Assembly: GCA_030412805.1 (NCBI GenBank)
Contig: JASJFJ010000001.1
Span: forward strand, 3,722,501 to 3,786,500
Source of the DNA: Westerdykella aurantiaca
Taxonomy: Eukaryota > Ascomycota > Dothideomycetes > Pleosporales > Sporormiaceae
Reading direction: 5' to 3'
Length of the DNA stretch: 64,000 nucleotides
This document shows, in pieces, positions 22,343 through 34,747 of the stretch. The notes beneath the pieces are model-generated. The model ran no database searches, was not told the DNA's origin, and saw nothing but the letters and a program-made list of their open reading frames with translations. The position numbers and the translations under genes were made by a program. Each line of letters begins with the position of its first letter. The stretch's first letter is position 1.

Positions 22343-24229
22343 CTATTCATCCTCCTCTGCTACAGCAACAACGCTCGGAAGATCGCGTATATCTGCTGCT
22401 TCCTGCGTGGACAGATCAACGACACGGACAGCTTCGACACCCAATGCTCCCGCCGATAAAGCTAGGAACTTCAACTGTGCAGTGTAGCATGCTCCCGCGG
22501 CCAGGTGCCTACCAATCGTCAGTACGAATTCGCGATGAATGGCCGGCTCTACACTCACCCTATGCGCACATCTGTGGTCAAACAAAGCAGATCTGCCATG
22601 TCCATTCTGGCATTCTTCCGTTTTGCATAAGTTATGTTCTCGTCCACTACCGCGTTTGTAATAACATTCGTCTTCTCCGGGCGTTGGCCTCCAACCGAGG
22701 AAATTGACGGATGTGATGTATGCTTCTCATAGTCCCGTTTCCGCCTTGGGAGAACCAGCACGGCTAACTTCCGTGACTTTTCCGAGCGATTGACAACGAA
22801 AAGGTCCCAGTTAAAGTTGTCTCCCACCTTGACGGACGGTGGCCCGGTGATGGTGAGGACTACATTGATCGCCTTGTCCACCTGTCCCTCCCCTTGTTGA
22901 CTGGAGGTATCTTGTGGTAAGGCATCTGGATTTGCTGTTTTATGCTGCGGCAGATTCGGGTTGCTAAGCCTGTGAGCGGTCTTTACAAGACTCGGATTGT
23001 GCTCCGCTGCAAAGTCTACTGCTGTCTTCCAATGGATATCGATGCTTGGACGAGGCCCTTTTGCAAGCATCACTGTTGCCTTCATTTTGAGCGACAAGAC
23101 ATGCCCATTGCCCGAGTGGGTCGAACTCCGTTCAGCGATGAGATCTGGCGTCAGCTTGTAGATGTAAGTCATCTGATCTCCTGGCACTGAGACAGATGCA
23201 CCGAAATCATACTCTGAGATAGGCTGAACGCGACCATCTTCAAGTTGCAACTCAATGGTATCAACGGTGAGACTGCAACCTGGTATCTGGGCAACTTCCA
23301 GGTCCAGCGACGCAACGATAGATGCGTCACTCACGGATGTGTGTATCCTTGAGTACCTGATGCGCCATATCAAAGCTGATAATGCCCTGAAAAGTCGTCT
23401 CTGACCAGTTCGGATCGGACGGACCAGCTCCTTGGCTAATGGAGTGGAGGGTGCAACCTTGCTGATCCGCATCGCAGACAAGCGGGGATGGATTCCAGCA
23501 AGGGCTGGGTCACTGTCAAAGGACTGGAGAAGGTTCATGGATGTTGCCACACCACTTGGAAGATATTCGTCGTCAATAGGCTTGCTCCTTGGGGCAGGTT
23601 TCAAGGAGGCTGTAGGTTGGAAGTAAACTGTAGGCTTATGGTGCCTGGCTCGTGGACGGCCTGCGCATGTTAGCAACTTTCAATTTCGACAAGCATGTTT
23701 TTCTCACATATGAAGACCTCTATTCTCCAAATGACATATGCATAGTGAGTCTCCCCTTGGTCATGTCGAATGATACGCGGTTCACTGCTTTCTTTTATGG
23801 CCTCCGAATATATTGGCTCCTTTGGGGGTGGCACTTTGGCTTCAGGTACCGGAGGTGGCGCAGTACTGAAAACAAAAGCTTCCAAGTTGACCGCCAGCCG
23901 CGCAATATAGGCTTTTAGCGTACTTTGCTCAACTAGAGGCGTCCGAAAGACTACAAGGAGAGGTACGATCTCATCTACACGCCTGCGTATAAGTAAGAGA
24001 TTCTGCAGGGCGGTCTCTAGATAAATCGCTGCTTACCAAAGAGCAAAAACTGTCGCTGAGAGACAAACGGCAATACAGAACTGGCGTCATCTTCGAGTTT
24101 CCCGTCCCATGCCCCTATCTCTGCTTCTAAATTGATGGTTGGGTCCGATGGGACGATGACCTCAAGAATCGAGCTTTCCACAAACTCAGCACTGCTCCGT
24201 GGCTGTGCCTCCAGGACACCTGAATCCAT
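22343..24229 (-). CDS. TRS65: TRAPPII tethering complex subunit Trs65
   Basis: TRAPPII activates Rab GTPases at the late Golgi; Trs65 is specific to the fungal complex. Four exons: 24229-24037, 23974-23708, 23660-22559, 22508-22343; 575 residues. The first splice joins QRQFLLF to DEIVPLLVVFRTP, which parallels the FIIFDE segment of yeast Trs65. Later blocks: YVIWRIEVFICRPRARHHKP across intron 2, KPTVYFQPTASL, a central beta-rich region (VNVVLTITGPPSVKVGD-like, FNWDLFVVNRSEKSR) and the C-terminal AQLKFLALSAGALGVEAVRV with a DLPSVVAV tail. Function is assigned from family likeness. Divergent from PRP40 with 246 bp between the starts. Confidence 0.85.
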
Positions 24230-24475
24230 GCGCCCGACCTATTATTGACAATATATTGGTTGGAACTTCAAATGAAGAGCGCGGTGTAGATGGGGGTCAT
24301 GGGTTGACATAGATGGTCCAAGCCCGGAGCGGATCATCATAACGCCGAGATCGACGACCCCTGCCAGAACTTCTTTCCATACCCATCCGTGTTCTCCAAA
24401 CACAACGAGCTTCAGGGTACCAGCCTCGCCGACGATTTCGCTCCTCATTGCATCGGCGCGGGCGGATTGCGCATT

Positions 24476-26891
24476 ATGTCCCCGATGAACGGCTTCGGCC
24501 CCCGCCCTGTCTGGCAGGAAGCTAAAGCAGCTGATGGAAGAACCTATTTCTACAATACGGTCACGCAGGAGACGACATGGAGCAAACCTGTGGAGCTCAT
24601 GACCGAGAATGAGGTAAGTTTTGCTATCAATCTGCTCTATCATGCTAATCGTCAGCGCGCTCTTATCGGTACACCCTGGAAAGCATACGAGACCGCGGAT
24701 GGCAGGACGTACTGGCACAATGCGCAAACGAACGAAACGACATGGGAGATGCCACAGGCGGTGTCAGACAACCTGAAGAAAAACCGCGCACAAGCTCCGC
24801 CGACTCCGCATACCCCTACCGCTCCGTATGTATAGCCCCGAAATTTCGCGAGCTTTTTGATATTGACAGATACCAAGGTCCAGTACATGGGCTGCTGGAC
24901 CGTCTTCTTACCTGCCTCCAAAACCCGCCGATCGGGACGAGTATCAGCCGTGGGAGCGCCGTGATCGCGAACGTGACACAGGCTATGGGGCTGCAGACCG
25001 CGGATTGGCATCGTTTGTCACAGCAAGCGAGAGCCAGTACGCCAGCCGCGAGGAAGCCGAAGCAGCATTTGCGAAGCTGCTCAAAAAGATCGGGGTCCAA
25101 TCCGATTGGACGTGGAGGCAAGCCGTTCGTGCTGGTGTGAAGGATCCAAGCTGGAGGGCTATCCCCGATCCGAAAGATCGCGAGGAGGCCTTCAAGAAGT
25201 ACTGCGAGGAGCTCCGCGCCCAGGACAAGGCGAAGGAGGAAGAACGTCAAGCGAAGCTGCGAGCCGACTTCATGCAAATGCTGAAGAACCACGACGAAAT
25301 CCATCATTACACCCGCTGGAAGACCGCCTTACCGACAATTCAAGGCGAAGCCGTTTTCCGCTCGGCCAGGGATGACACGGAGCGGCGCGCTCTGTTTGAC
25401 GAGTACATCATTTCGCTCAAGCGAGCGCATGCTGAGAAGGACGCGGAAGACAAGAAGTCGGCCCTGGACGAGTTGTCGGTTTTGCTGCAACGATTGGACC
25501 TCGAGGCTTTCACACGTTGGCATACGGCGGAAGGTATCTTGGAGGCGAATGATGAGTTCAAGAGTGACAAGTTCAAGCCCCTACACAAACTGGATGTGCT
25601 CACGGCCTTTGAAAAGCATATCAGGCAGTTGCAACGCGAATTGAACGATCGAGTGCAAAGCGAGAGGCGCGCTAGGCTTCGTGCTGAGCGTAAAAATAGA
25701 GACGCATTCAGAGACCTCTTGAACGAGTTACGCTCCAAGGGAAGCCTCCGAGCCGTTTCCAAATGGAAGGAGATTCGCCCCTTAATTCACGACGACCCCC
25801 GTTACAAAGCTATGTTGGGCCAGGGTGGTTCGACCCCCCTCGAACTGTTCTGGGATGCCCTCGAAGAAGAAGAAGAGAAGTTCCGCGCGCATCGCCGGGC
25901 AGTGTTGGACGTATTGCAGGTACGTATATTATATATGGCGGCTTATGTGGCTAACATATCTCAGGTTCAACGTTTCGAAGTCACAACAGAGACCCCCTTT
26001 GAACAGTTCCGCGATATTTTGCGGACTGATCCGCGCACAGCTAACTTTGACGAGCAGTTGATGAAGGACACATTCGTATACGTTGTCAACAGAGTCAAGC
26101 GACGACAAGAAGAAGCTCGTCAAACGTCGGCCGAGAACGAACGTTTGGCCATGGATGATCTTCGTTCACTCTTGAAACGTCTCGATCCGCCCGTCCTCGT
26201 CTCGGACACCTGGGAATTGGTCCGGCCACGCATCAAAGACACCAAGGAATTCAAGGAGGTTAAGTCGGAATCTGTTCGCGAGCAGGCCTTCGAGAAGTTT
26301 ATGAGGCGCGTTAAAGAGAAGGAAAAGGACAGGGAGCGGGAACGAAACAGGCGTGAGGCCCGCGATCGAGAGAGGCGGGAGCGAGATCGTGAGTATCGCA
26401 CCGGTATCGACTCCCATCGGCGTCATCGTACGAGAACACGCTCACCAGAACAAGACCCCTACGCTGCTGAGCGTCGCCAGGCTCAGCAGGACAGGGAAGC
26501 TCGGTACAGGAACACAGATAGGACCGGCCTGTCACCGCCGTACCGTAGGAGAGAAGATGATCGATACGATGGCTCTCGCCGCGGCAGTGATCACTACGTA
26601 CGCGAGCGTCGCGAACGTGAAGCGGAGCGCGAGCGCACGTACGTCAGTAGGGCCGACCCTCGTGAACGCAGCAGCGAGCTGGATTACGGCGACAATTATG
26701 GCGACAGTCGCCCTGTCTCCGTCAGGCGCCGGCGAGAGAGCGACGAGAGCGCCAGCAGACGCGATACCAAGCGCGCTCGTTACACCCCTAGCCGCGACCG
26801 CCGTTCAAAGACTCCAGCTCAGGTTGAGCCACCGAAAGACGATGCGGGCCTTCGCTCCGGCAGCGAGGAGGGCGAGATTGAGGAGGACTAG
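24476..26891 (+). CDS. PRP40: U1 snRNP-associated splicing factor Prp40
   Basis: Bridges the 5' splice site (U1) and branch-point proteins early in splicing. Exons 24476-24613, 24656-24825, about 24878-25919 and 25965-26891; about 758 residues. Two WW domains: W13-W35 and W54-W76. They are followed by a short linker and FF domains from about residue 140 onwards, seen as repeated A-F/L-x-WT/RW patterns (VQSDWTWRQAVR, HHYTRWKTALP, LEAFTRWHTAEG, RAVSKWKEIRPLI), then a long Arg/Glu/Asp-rich tail. Two in-frame acceptors (before 24878 or 24884) are possible for intron 2. Intron 3 (45 bp) has no stop and keeps the frame, so retention would still give a protein. ATG 24485 is an alternative start. Confidence 0.93.
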
Positions 26892-27667
26892 GAGTCCCAT
26901 AGCACAGGGTACGGATACAGGCGATCGGCAATTGACGAGAAGATGACTCGGCGGACCAACAACGGAACGAGTCGGGACAACTTCTGAACTCGTCTGGCTG
27001 AGGACTGATTCTGTACGAAACCCCACACGAATTCTCAGCCTTTTACTTTGCAGCTTTCTAGCAATCCCGGCTTTCGCAGCGATCACGGCTTCGACATATT
27101 GGCGGGCTTGCGAATGGAAAGCGCGAGCACTGAGATGCGCGCGACTTCTATGATTTGGATTGCAGAGTAAGTTGCTCGCGAAAACCCTATGCCATTTCCC
27201 ATGCCACTGCCACTGGCATTGCCTTCTTTCTTTGCTTCTGAAGGGTATTTTGAGGTGGATTCTGTCTTCAAGGGATGGATATGACAGGCGGATACGGTGG
27301 CCTCAGGCCTTGGGTCGGCAAATGGGAAAATCAGCAATATATCTATCAAACCACACTTTCCGTCGTTATGTGCATGTGATCGTGCGGGTTGTTAGGATCA
27401 ATCAGCAGCGCGGTATTCACCATAACGAAAGTGATGGCACAGGGATCACTTCAGTATCGGATTTGGATGTTGAGTTCGACTTCGACTCGAGGGAATAGTG
27501 TCTAATTTTCCCTTTTCCCGTCTATCCGGGGTGTTCTCACCGTACCATTTGCTCCAAAATGATGTTAATAGGGTATCCTTTCCGTCCTCTATTTCCCACA
27601 GTCATTCCAGCTGCAGTACTGGTACATCCTTCGTCATCTGCCTCCCACCAGCAGATCAATCCCATCT
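26892..27667. other. Intergenic: PRP40 and transcription-factor 3' ends
   Basis: Convergent tails of about 0.8 kb; short frames only, none with a recognisable protein. Confidence 0.55.
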
Positions 27668-30188
27668 CTACCGCCACACCCTATTCTCCTCCTTCACCTC
27701 CCCACCCAGAATCTTCCCCACAAACTTCAACTCCCACTCCTTCGGATCGTGCCCCTCGAACCTCGCCTGGGCCGCTTCCTGCAACCTCCACACCGTCACA
27801 GCGATCCCCTCATACCACTCTCGTGCCCGCTCGTCAGCATCCTGATCGTCAGGGCGGATGACTAACATGCCGTCACCGTTATTGTCCCAGAAGCGGGGCA
27901 CGGGCTTGGGAGGCACGCTGCGCATCTTGAGAAGCATATTGAGGATGTCGCTGATGCGGTCGCCTTGTTGGGAGTAGTACGCTGGGGGTCTGTCGAACGG
28001 CCATTTCGAGTGACGCGGCATGTGCATAGGCTCAGCAGTCTGTTGGAGCGGCGCGGGCGTGGAGGCGGACGCCGATTGAAGGGCTTGAGCTATGGAGGCG
28101 TCGGATTGGGGTTCAGATGGCGCCGATGACAGAGCAGGAGATTCAGTTACGGCCATGACCGGAGGGTTGGAACCATTGGGCTCCGTATACGTTTCCGTTG
28201 TTGGTGGTTGAGCAGGGAAGTCTTCTTCCCACGTCCGGAAGAGCCAGCACATGCGTTCGACGCAAGCGAGAAGGATGACTGTCACAAGAAAGGTCTCGAA
28301 CGGGTTCGCCTGTTGACGCTGGAGAAGTCGCCGCTCCAAGTCGTTCATGACTATGCGGGCGAGGCAGGCAGCGCGCTTCTCGGTTGCGCCTTGCAGCTGT
28401 AATTTGATGAGTTCGTACGACGTGGGGTTGGTTTCAGGTGTGATGGCCAGGCGAGCACTGTTCTCAATGTCGGAGTGAGACATGGTAGATGGCATCATTG
28501 TCGGCGGTAGGGAAGGGTTGAAGAAAACATGCCATTCCAGATCCCTCGATGTCAAGATACGGGTCCAATGCCACAACTCCAGAGCTTTAGAAAGTAGGCC
28601 ACCTTGATTAGTGGAAGCAATGTTGAGCGCAACTTGCGTTGTCATTTTCATAAACCCCGAGTCTTCCGAATTGTAGAACGAGGATGAGGCTTTCTTGATG
28701 TATAAATCGAGTTTCCCGCCAATGTCGTCATCTCCGTCGATGATTTCGTACGTGTTGGACGTTAGCGTGGCAAGAATCACAGGATCTATCTCTGAACCGG
28801 CTAGAGACTGATACTGGGACTGCAAAGGCGCAAAAGTAGCAAATACACCGGAGTCAAGGTGATGCGTAGCCTCAATCCGACCGGGGACCTGATCAAATCG
28901 AATTTGGCTTTTTGCTTGCCCGACGGCCTGGAAGGCGAGCATGCCGTGCAGCCCTGCAGAATATAGGTTGAACTCCTCGGCAATCCGCGTACGTATGCAT
29001 GGTTGTTTCCATAATCGCGCACTCTCCACGTTCTTGCAGGTATTGCAAGGACTATCACCCGAGCATGGCTTCTTCAGCATCCGACAGCGGATACAAGCAC
29101 CCCGTTTCCGTATCTCTTGCACCTCTTTACGCCTGTTATCGGAGAACCTGCCTCGAACCCTTGGTTTGGAGGGTTTCTGGTTGACACTAAAGTCGGTGGT
29201 AAAATGTGCTGGGCTGCCTTGAGGATTCATGGCGATCGGTCGGGGCGGAGAGATTGCCTTGTGTAGGTTGTCATCCTTGGGTAGCAGCTGATCCCTGTGC
29301 TGGTCGCCAAGTAGAGGGTCGATCGAGGATTGAGGTAAACCAGTCCACTGTTGCCGTTCGTGGTTATGAAAGAACTTATCGGATGCGGAAACGCCTGAAA
29401 GGTTCATATCTGATTCCATGAGACCATTGGGCAAAGGCATGATGTTCGAGAGCTCGTTGGCAGCCGATGCTGTCATAACAAGGGATGGCACCATCTGGTT
29501 CAATGAGCCGGACGTGGTGAGAGGCATATCACCAAGATGGGGAGAATCCGTAGGCGAGTGATGCAACGGCGCATGGAACTGGTACATGGATGGTACCGTA
29601 GGCGCTGCCGAGGCCTCCAAGCCCTGAGAGACGTTTCCCAGTTCGTGTGTATCTGGCCGGTCGTCATGAATGAGGAACTCGTCCATGAACGCACCCTGGT
29701 GTCCCAGATGGCTATTCTGAGCAGGCGGCGACGCTCTTCCTTGTTTTGCCGGTACCCGTTCTCCAGTTAGGTCGAGATGCTGTCGAGAGACTTCAGCAAG
29801 GGTCTCTAAGGCGGACATGCCCTGTTTGGAGGGCACGAAGGGAAGGTTGAGCGGCGGACCGTTCTGCGCCTGTGCTTGCATGGAGGCCATTTGCGCCATG
29901 TCTGGCAGATCGGCGGGCAGGTCGTGGAATTGTAGCAACGCGCGCTGGCGGTCGCGAAGAGGTAATGCCGGACATTTCTTCACCAGGTGGTTTGTGAGAC
30001 TATCGATGCGGCCTTTGGGGAACTAGAGTTCGTGTTAGCTCGAATAGGAAATAAAATATGAGAGGATAGGCAATATCGACCTTCTCACCGCAGGACTTGC
30101 ACGTGTGCTGATAGCGGTTGCTTGCGTCCTCGAGCTTTGGACCTCTCTCGAAGAACTCGAGAATCAATTGATTGGGCTTGCGACCCAT
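27668..30188 (-). CDS. Transcription factor with N-terminal BED-like finger and Zn2Cys6 domain
   Basis: Probable nuclear DNA-binding regulator; target genes unknown. Exons 30188-30081 and 30022-27668 give 820 residues. The N-terminus reads GRKPNQLILEFFERGPKL, then HTCKSCGEK joined by the intron to FPKGRIDSLTNHLVKKCPAL: a C-x2-C...H...C arrangement like BED or zf-C2HC fingers. The middle is disordered and rich in Pro, Gln and Ser. A Zn2Cys6 cluster follows a basic stretch (RRKEVQEIRKRGACIRCRM) with cysteines spaced 2, 6, 5, 2 and an unusually long 12 before the sixth. The C-terminal half is helical (ILTSRDLEWHVFFNPSLPP) as in this class. The donor GTCGAT is weak but keeps the finger in frame. 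Divergent from the MpaB-like gene. Confidence 0.85.
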
Positions 30189-30224
30189 GGCGACTGGTGG
30201 AGGGGCACGAGGGGTGGACGTCAA

Positions 30225-30687
30225 GGCGGTGTGAGGATTTTGCCATGATGTCGAAAGCGGCGGTGGAGGCGGTGGGAAGACCCCGGGAACGCCAAGCCGG
30301 GAGGGAACAACAAGAAGGGCTTAGCCTAACAGCCACTTTCCGGGGTCTTTCACGTGCTCGGCTTCAGCTGGAGGCCGGGGTTTTCCCGTGCCCCCCTCCA
30401 ACCTCCACTCTCCACCTGGTGGACGGTTTCACTAAGGTCCAGCTGGGCGCCGCCGAGCGGCAAAGGCCACTTTTATGGTGCGGTGGACGGGCTGAGGGGC
30501 TGAGGAGAGGAAAAATCACCTTGTGGCACTGTGTAATGTCTGTTTGCACTTACTTGTCTGGCTCACTGCGCTAACCTTATAGAGCGTCGTCGTATTGTGC
30601 ATCAGGATATACACAATCCCCCTTTGTCTGTTATAATTACTCGCTTCCCCCTCCTCCCTCTCTGCCTTGTCCTCACTTTCCCAGAAG
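30225..30687. other. Divergent promoter: zinc-finger factor / MpaB-like gene
   Basis: GC-rich at the factor side; no gene seen. A plus-strand frame (30122-30574) overlaps the factor start and has no domain. Confidence 0.55.
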
Positions 30688-32091
30688 ATGACTTCGCTAT
30701 CAGACCTAACGGTCTCAAGACTGAGGGACGAGCTATCAAAAGCCGTCAGTACCAAGACTGGAGCCGCTCTTGGTATCATCACATTGTACATTGCGCTATG
30801 TCGAACACTGCGCTTTCGGCGCCGCAACCAGAAGCATGCGCAATATCCCTACAAGACCCGCGAGAACTTGTCCAAGATGACCGTAGACCATGCGTGGGAG
30901 ATTGTCAGATATGTGACAACTCTGGAATTTCCTCTGATGTCTGAAAAGGCGTTGCAATTTGCATTGTTTCGAACGTATGCCATCCCGACAATCTCTAAGC
31001 TCCTCTGCGAGACCCGCCAGCTCGCGGAGCCGGAGAACGCACCGCGGCGATACGAAGACACAGCTTTGTTGATCATCGAGTTCATGAATCATTCACCCTC
31101 CTCTGAAAGAGCAAACGCAGCTATTGGTACGTAGCCAGCTCATCCGCAATAGTTGTCCATGAAGAACCAGGACGTTGACCATGAATATAGCCCGCATGAA
31201 CTACCTCCACAGCCTGTACCAGCGTTCCGGCAAGATCAGCAACGACGACATGCTCTACACGCTTAGCCTCTTCATCCTCGAAGTGGAACGCTGGATCCGA
31301 CTGTACGAGTGGAGAAAGCTCACTGACATGGAGCTTTGTGCTTTGTACGTTCGACTCCTACTACCATCACCCTTCCCGGCGCCACCCACGCTAACATCCA
31401 CAGGGCCACCCTCTGGAAATCTATCGGGGACGCTCAAGGCATCGACTTCTCTCCCCTTCCCAATGGGCCCTCCTCCTTCCGTGACGGCCTAGATTTCTGC
31501 CATTCCCTCCGCACCTGGGCCGAGCAATACGAAGAACGCTGCATGGTCCCCACCAGCGACAACCACAAGACCGCAGAAGAGACAACTTCCATTCTAGTGT
31601 ACAACCTGCCCTGGTTCCTCAAACCCATCGGCTGCCACGCCGTTGTCGCCCTCATGGACGAACGGCTTCGTATCGCCATGATCTATCCTCGCGTCTCGTT
31701 TCTGTACTATCTCCTCGTCCCCGGCGCCCTCCGCTTGCGCCGCTTCCTATTGAGATATCTCACGTCTCCTCGCCCGGAGTTCCTACGCGTGCAAAGCGTA
31801 TCTGCAACCGCAGACCCCAAAACTGGGCGATATCATAAAACAGCCTACGAGGTCGAACCTTGGTACATAGCGAACACGTTCTGGAACCGTAACAAGCCGA
31901 GTAGTTGGCTGAGATGGATGACTGGGAGACCGTATCCGGGCTGCAAAGGAGGCGAGGCTTATAAGAGCGAGGGGTATAACATCTTCGAGGTTGGGCCGAA
32001 GAAATTGGAGAGAAGTGGGCAGGGAGAGTGTGAGAAGACCACGGAGAGGTTGAAGGTTGAGAGGGTGGGTTGTCCGTTTGCTATGAGATGA
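30688..32091 (+). CDS. ER-bound MpaB-like oxygenase (DUF2236-type)
   Basis: MpaB of Penicillium cleaves a farnesyl side chain in mycophenolic acid synthesis; the wider fungal family is haem-type oxygenases of mostly unknown substrate. Three exons (30688-31126, 31191-31344, 31404-32091) give 426 residues. An N-terminal helix GAALGIITLYIALCRTLRF fits membrane anchoring. Family marks: WEIVRYVTTLEFPLMSEKAL, ARMNYLHSLYQRSGKISNDD, MLYTLSLFILEVERWI and YEWRKLTDMELCA, then ATLWKSIGDAQGI. The C-terminal region has an IYPRVSFLYYLLVPG hydrophobic block. No polyketide or prenyl pathway genes lie nearby, so a role outside a biosynthetic cluster is likely. Confidence 0.85.
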
Positions 32092-32527
32092 GGAAGGGTT
32101 GAGGACGAAGCTCGATGAACTTGACATGGCGACGAGTTTGAGAGAGAGTTGTCATATTCACCTTTTGGAGGGTATGTGATTTTTATGGGACACACCGCCG
32201 CTTTATACCACTGTTTTATTCCTGTTCTAGTGCGGATGGGTTATGGTACTCCATATATCGCCACATCGCAGGCAAGCAAGGGACCTCATGAGATGTTTAA
32301 CATGTTTTGGCTACCTATGTACCGCTTCAATCAAACGATAAGGCATCTCTGCGCCTCCTGTATTCTCCAGAACTGATTATGCAGAATCATTACGTAGTCA
32401 ATTCTGTAAAAGCGCCAACCCCAAACACCCAACCTTGTCTCCTCCGCCCAAGGCAAATCGTATTCCATCCAAACTTGCACTAAGACACCAGTGGTGCTTG
32501 TACATAGCTTTGGGGAGCATCCGCAAC
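32092..32527. other. Intergenic: MpaB-like and SBA1 3' ends
   Basis: Convergent tails; nothing recognised. Confidence 0.55.
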
Positions 32528-33302
32528 TTATGCGACCTCCTCAATCTTAGGCTTGCTCTCGCCCTCGGCGGCCTTGCCAGCCTCGCCCTCCGTTGCCGGC
32601 TTTCCGCTCTCGTTCTCCAGCTCAGGCATATCCTCATCATCTGGCAGATCGTCGTCGCTGTCGCCGCCCTCGCCGCCCATGGCGCCGAAATCGGGAAGAC
32701 CGCCCATGCCCTGTGCGGCGCCCAGCTTGGAGAAGTCGATACCGCCCATACCGCCGTCGCCTAGAGGATTCATTGCGGAGAAGTCGTCTTCCACAGCCTC
32801 TTCTTGCTCGTCTTCGTCGACCCACTGTCGCCGTATTAGCCATTGCACTCGTAGTTTATGTCATCAATAAACATAGGAGGTACATACCTTGTCGAAATTG
32901 GTCTTGAGGAAATGCTGCCTCTTGCTGTCCTTCAGCAGGCGGGGCCAGTACTCCTCCTTGAGCTCCTTCTTGCGCAGCACCATTTCAATGTCGCGGGCAG
33001 TGTGGTTGATCTTGGACTCCTTAGGGTCGATCTCGGCATAGAACTCGAGCTCGACGGCATATGTCACTTTTTTGGAGGTGGAGGGACCGCTGAATGTGAG
33101 CTTAGTGGGCTGGAGGTCGAGCTTGAGCTCGCTTTCGGGAACGTCTGGAGCCATGATGGTGAGGAAGATGTGGTTCTTCTCGGGCTCCGTCGCCGACGAG
33201 CGCTGCGCCCAAAGGACTGTGGACGTTAGCATGGACAATTGAAGGTTGGTGTGGGGGTGAAGGCTGGGACTAACCTTCTGGCGTAAGGGTCTGTTGTGAC
33301 AT
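32528..33302 (-). CDS. SBA1: Hsp90 co-chaperone p23 (Sba1/Wos2)
   Basis: Binds ATP-bound Hsp90 and slows its ATPase while clients mature. Three exons (33302-33275, 33216-32888, 32824-32528) give 217 residues. The CS fold is recognised by VLWAQRSSATEPEKNHIFLT and AVELEFYAEIDPKESKIN, and the p23 signature by YWPRLLKDSKRQHFLKTNFD joined by the intron to KWVDEDEQEE. The tail is acidic and Gly/Met-rich (MGGIDFSKLG, then DDDLPDDEDMPELENE), typical of the family. The first coding exon is only 28 nt. Divergent from VPS24. Confidence 0.95.
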
Positions 33303-33837
33303 TGTGAGGTTCTCGAGGGGTTCGTAGAGGTTCGAATTGAGGAATGGAAGGGATAAGAGGGTATGGCAACGCTGTTCTGATGTTTGTGGAGGTAAGAGTT
33401 CTGTGGATGTTTTCTGAGGAGGAGAGTAGGCGGTATGCTTGCGCTCGGAGGGGTTTAGCGTCAACCCGAAGCTTCCAGAAGCTCCCAGGACACAGCGGTT
33501 GGCGATGCAACCACCAACAGACTCACTTCACCTTAATATGATGAACAAGAAGATGTAGAAGGCTCCTATGAGTCGCCGATCAAATGCGCAAATTGAGTCG
33601 TGGAAGATGACTTGCTGGCTGTGCCCGATTCCTAGTGGGCTTCTTCGCGCCTTCCCCGCGAACGTCACCCAGAAGTCGCTGATGGTCCGAGCGCCCTATC
33701 TATCCAAGGTTGGACTTGGTGGTGCTCACCACTTGCGACACACACCACTCCACATTGACAACCGCTACCCACGCCATATCAACCCCATAATAGGCGCATA
33801 GAACACCGCCTCGGGCGGTCTTTATAAAGATCTCAAC
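33303..33837. other. Divergent promoter SBA1 / VPS24
   Basis: No coding pattern. A TATAAA string at about 33821 is too near the VPS24 ATG to be judged a TATA box. Confidence 0.5.
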
Positions 33838-34569
33838 ATGCAGACGATACGGGGTCTTCTCTTCAAGCCCACGCCAGAGGAGCAGGTAGGAAACCTGATC
33901 TGAGACCTCAAAGACTGCAACTGACATTCCAGACAGAAGCGCAAATGCAATGCTCTCGTCCGCCAAAATGTGCGGAAACTTGATCGCGACATCCAAGGTC
34001 TCAAGCAGACCGAGATTAAGACAAAGAACTTCATTCTCCAAGCCAACAAGCGCGCGCAGCGTAACCCCGCCATGGCCAAGCAGGCAAACCAGGACGTTCG
34101 GATATTTGCGCGAGAGTTGATCCGTGTGCGGAAACAGAGCTCTAGGCTGCATACATCGAAGGCGCAGTTGCAGTCAGTGCAGATGCAGGTGAACGAGGCA
34201 TTCTCCGTGCGCAAGATTGAGGGCTCGATCAAGGCTTCCACGGGAATAATGAAAGACGTGAATACACTAGTCAGGATGCCCGAGCTGACCGGAACGATGC
34301 GCGAGTTGTCAGCCGAACTCATGAAGGCGGGCATCATTGAGGAGATGGTAGGGGACACGCTTCCAGACAATGAGCTGTTGGAGGGCGAGGATGAGGAGGC
34401 GGAAGAAGAGGTGGAGAAGGTTCTCGGGGAGATCCTCAAAGACCAACTTCCGGCTGGAAAGGCGAAGGAAGAGGAGCTACCGGCCCAACCGGTCGAGGAG
34501 GAGGAAGAGGAAGACCAGGCGGAGATGCTGGAACAGATGAGAGGGCGCCTGGAAGCCCTGAAGAGCTGA
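33838..34569 (+). CDS. VPS24: ESCRT-III subunit Vps24 (CHMP3)
   Basis: Caps and bundles Snf7 filaments during sorting into multivesicular bodies at the endosome. Two exons (33838-33885, 33937-34569) give 226 residues. Exon 1 encodes MQTIRGLLFKPTPEEQ and joins to KRKCNALVRQNVRKLDRDIQ, the family's basic membrane-binding helix 1. Helices follow (AKQANQDVRIFARELIRVRK, SVRKIEGSIKASTGIMKDVN), then acidic autoinhibitory segments rich in Glu and a C-terminal MIM1-like helix (EMLEQMRGRLEALKS). The acceptor used is the second of two AGs; the first would break the frame. Convergent with the TTC1-like gene at only 178 bp. Confidence 0.95.
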
Positions 34570-34747
34570 GGGATGTTTCAGGGGTTCATATCATAGAGGA
34601 GCATATCGGCGTCCTGGCGTATACAAGTTCGTACTTGGGATACAAGGCAATTCTATTCAGTTGCAGCATCTCTATATCCGAGTTGGACGTTCGGCTGTCT
34701 TATATTGCAAGCGATTATGCACGAGTTATCTTGAGTATGCAAACGCT

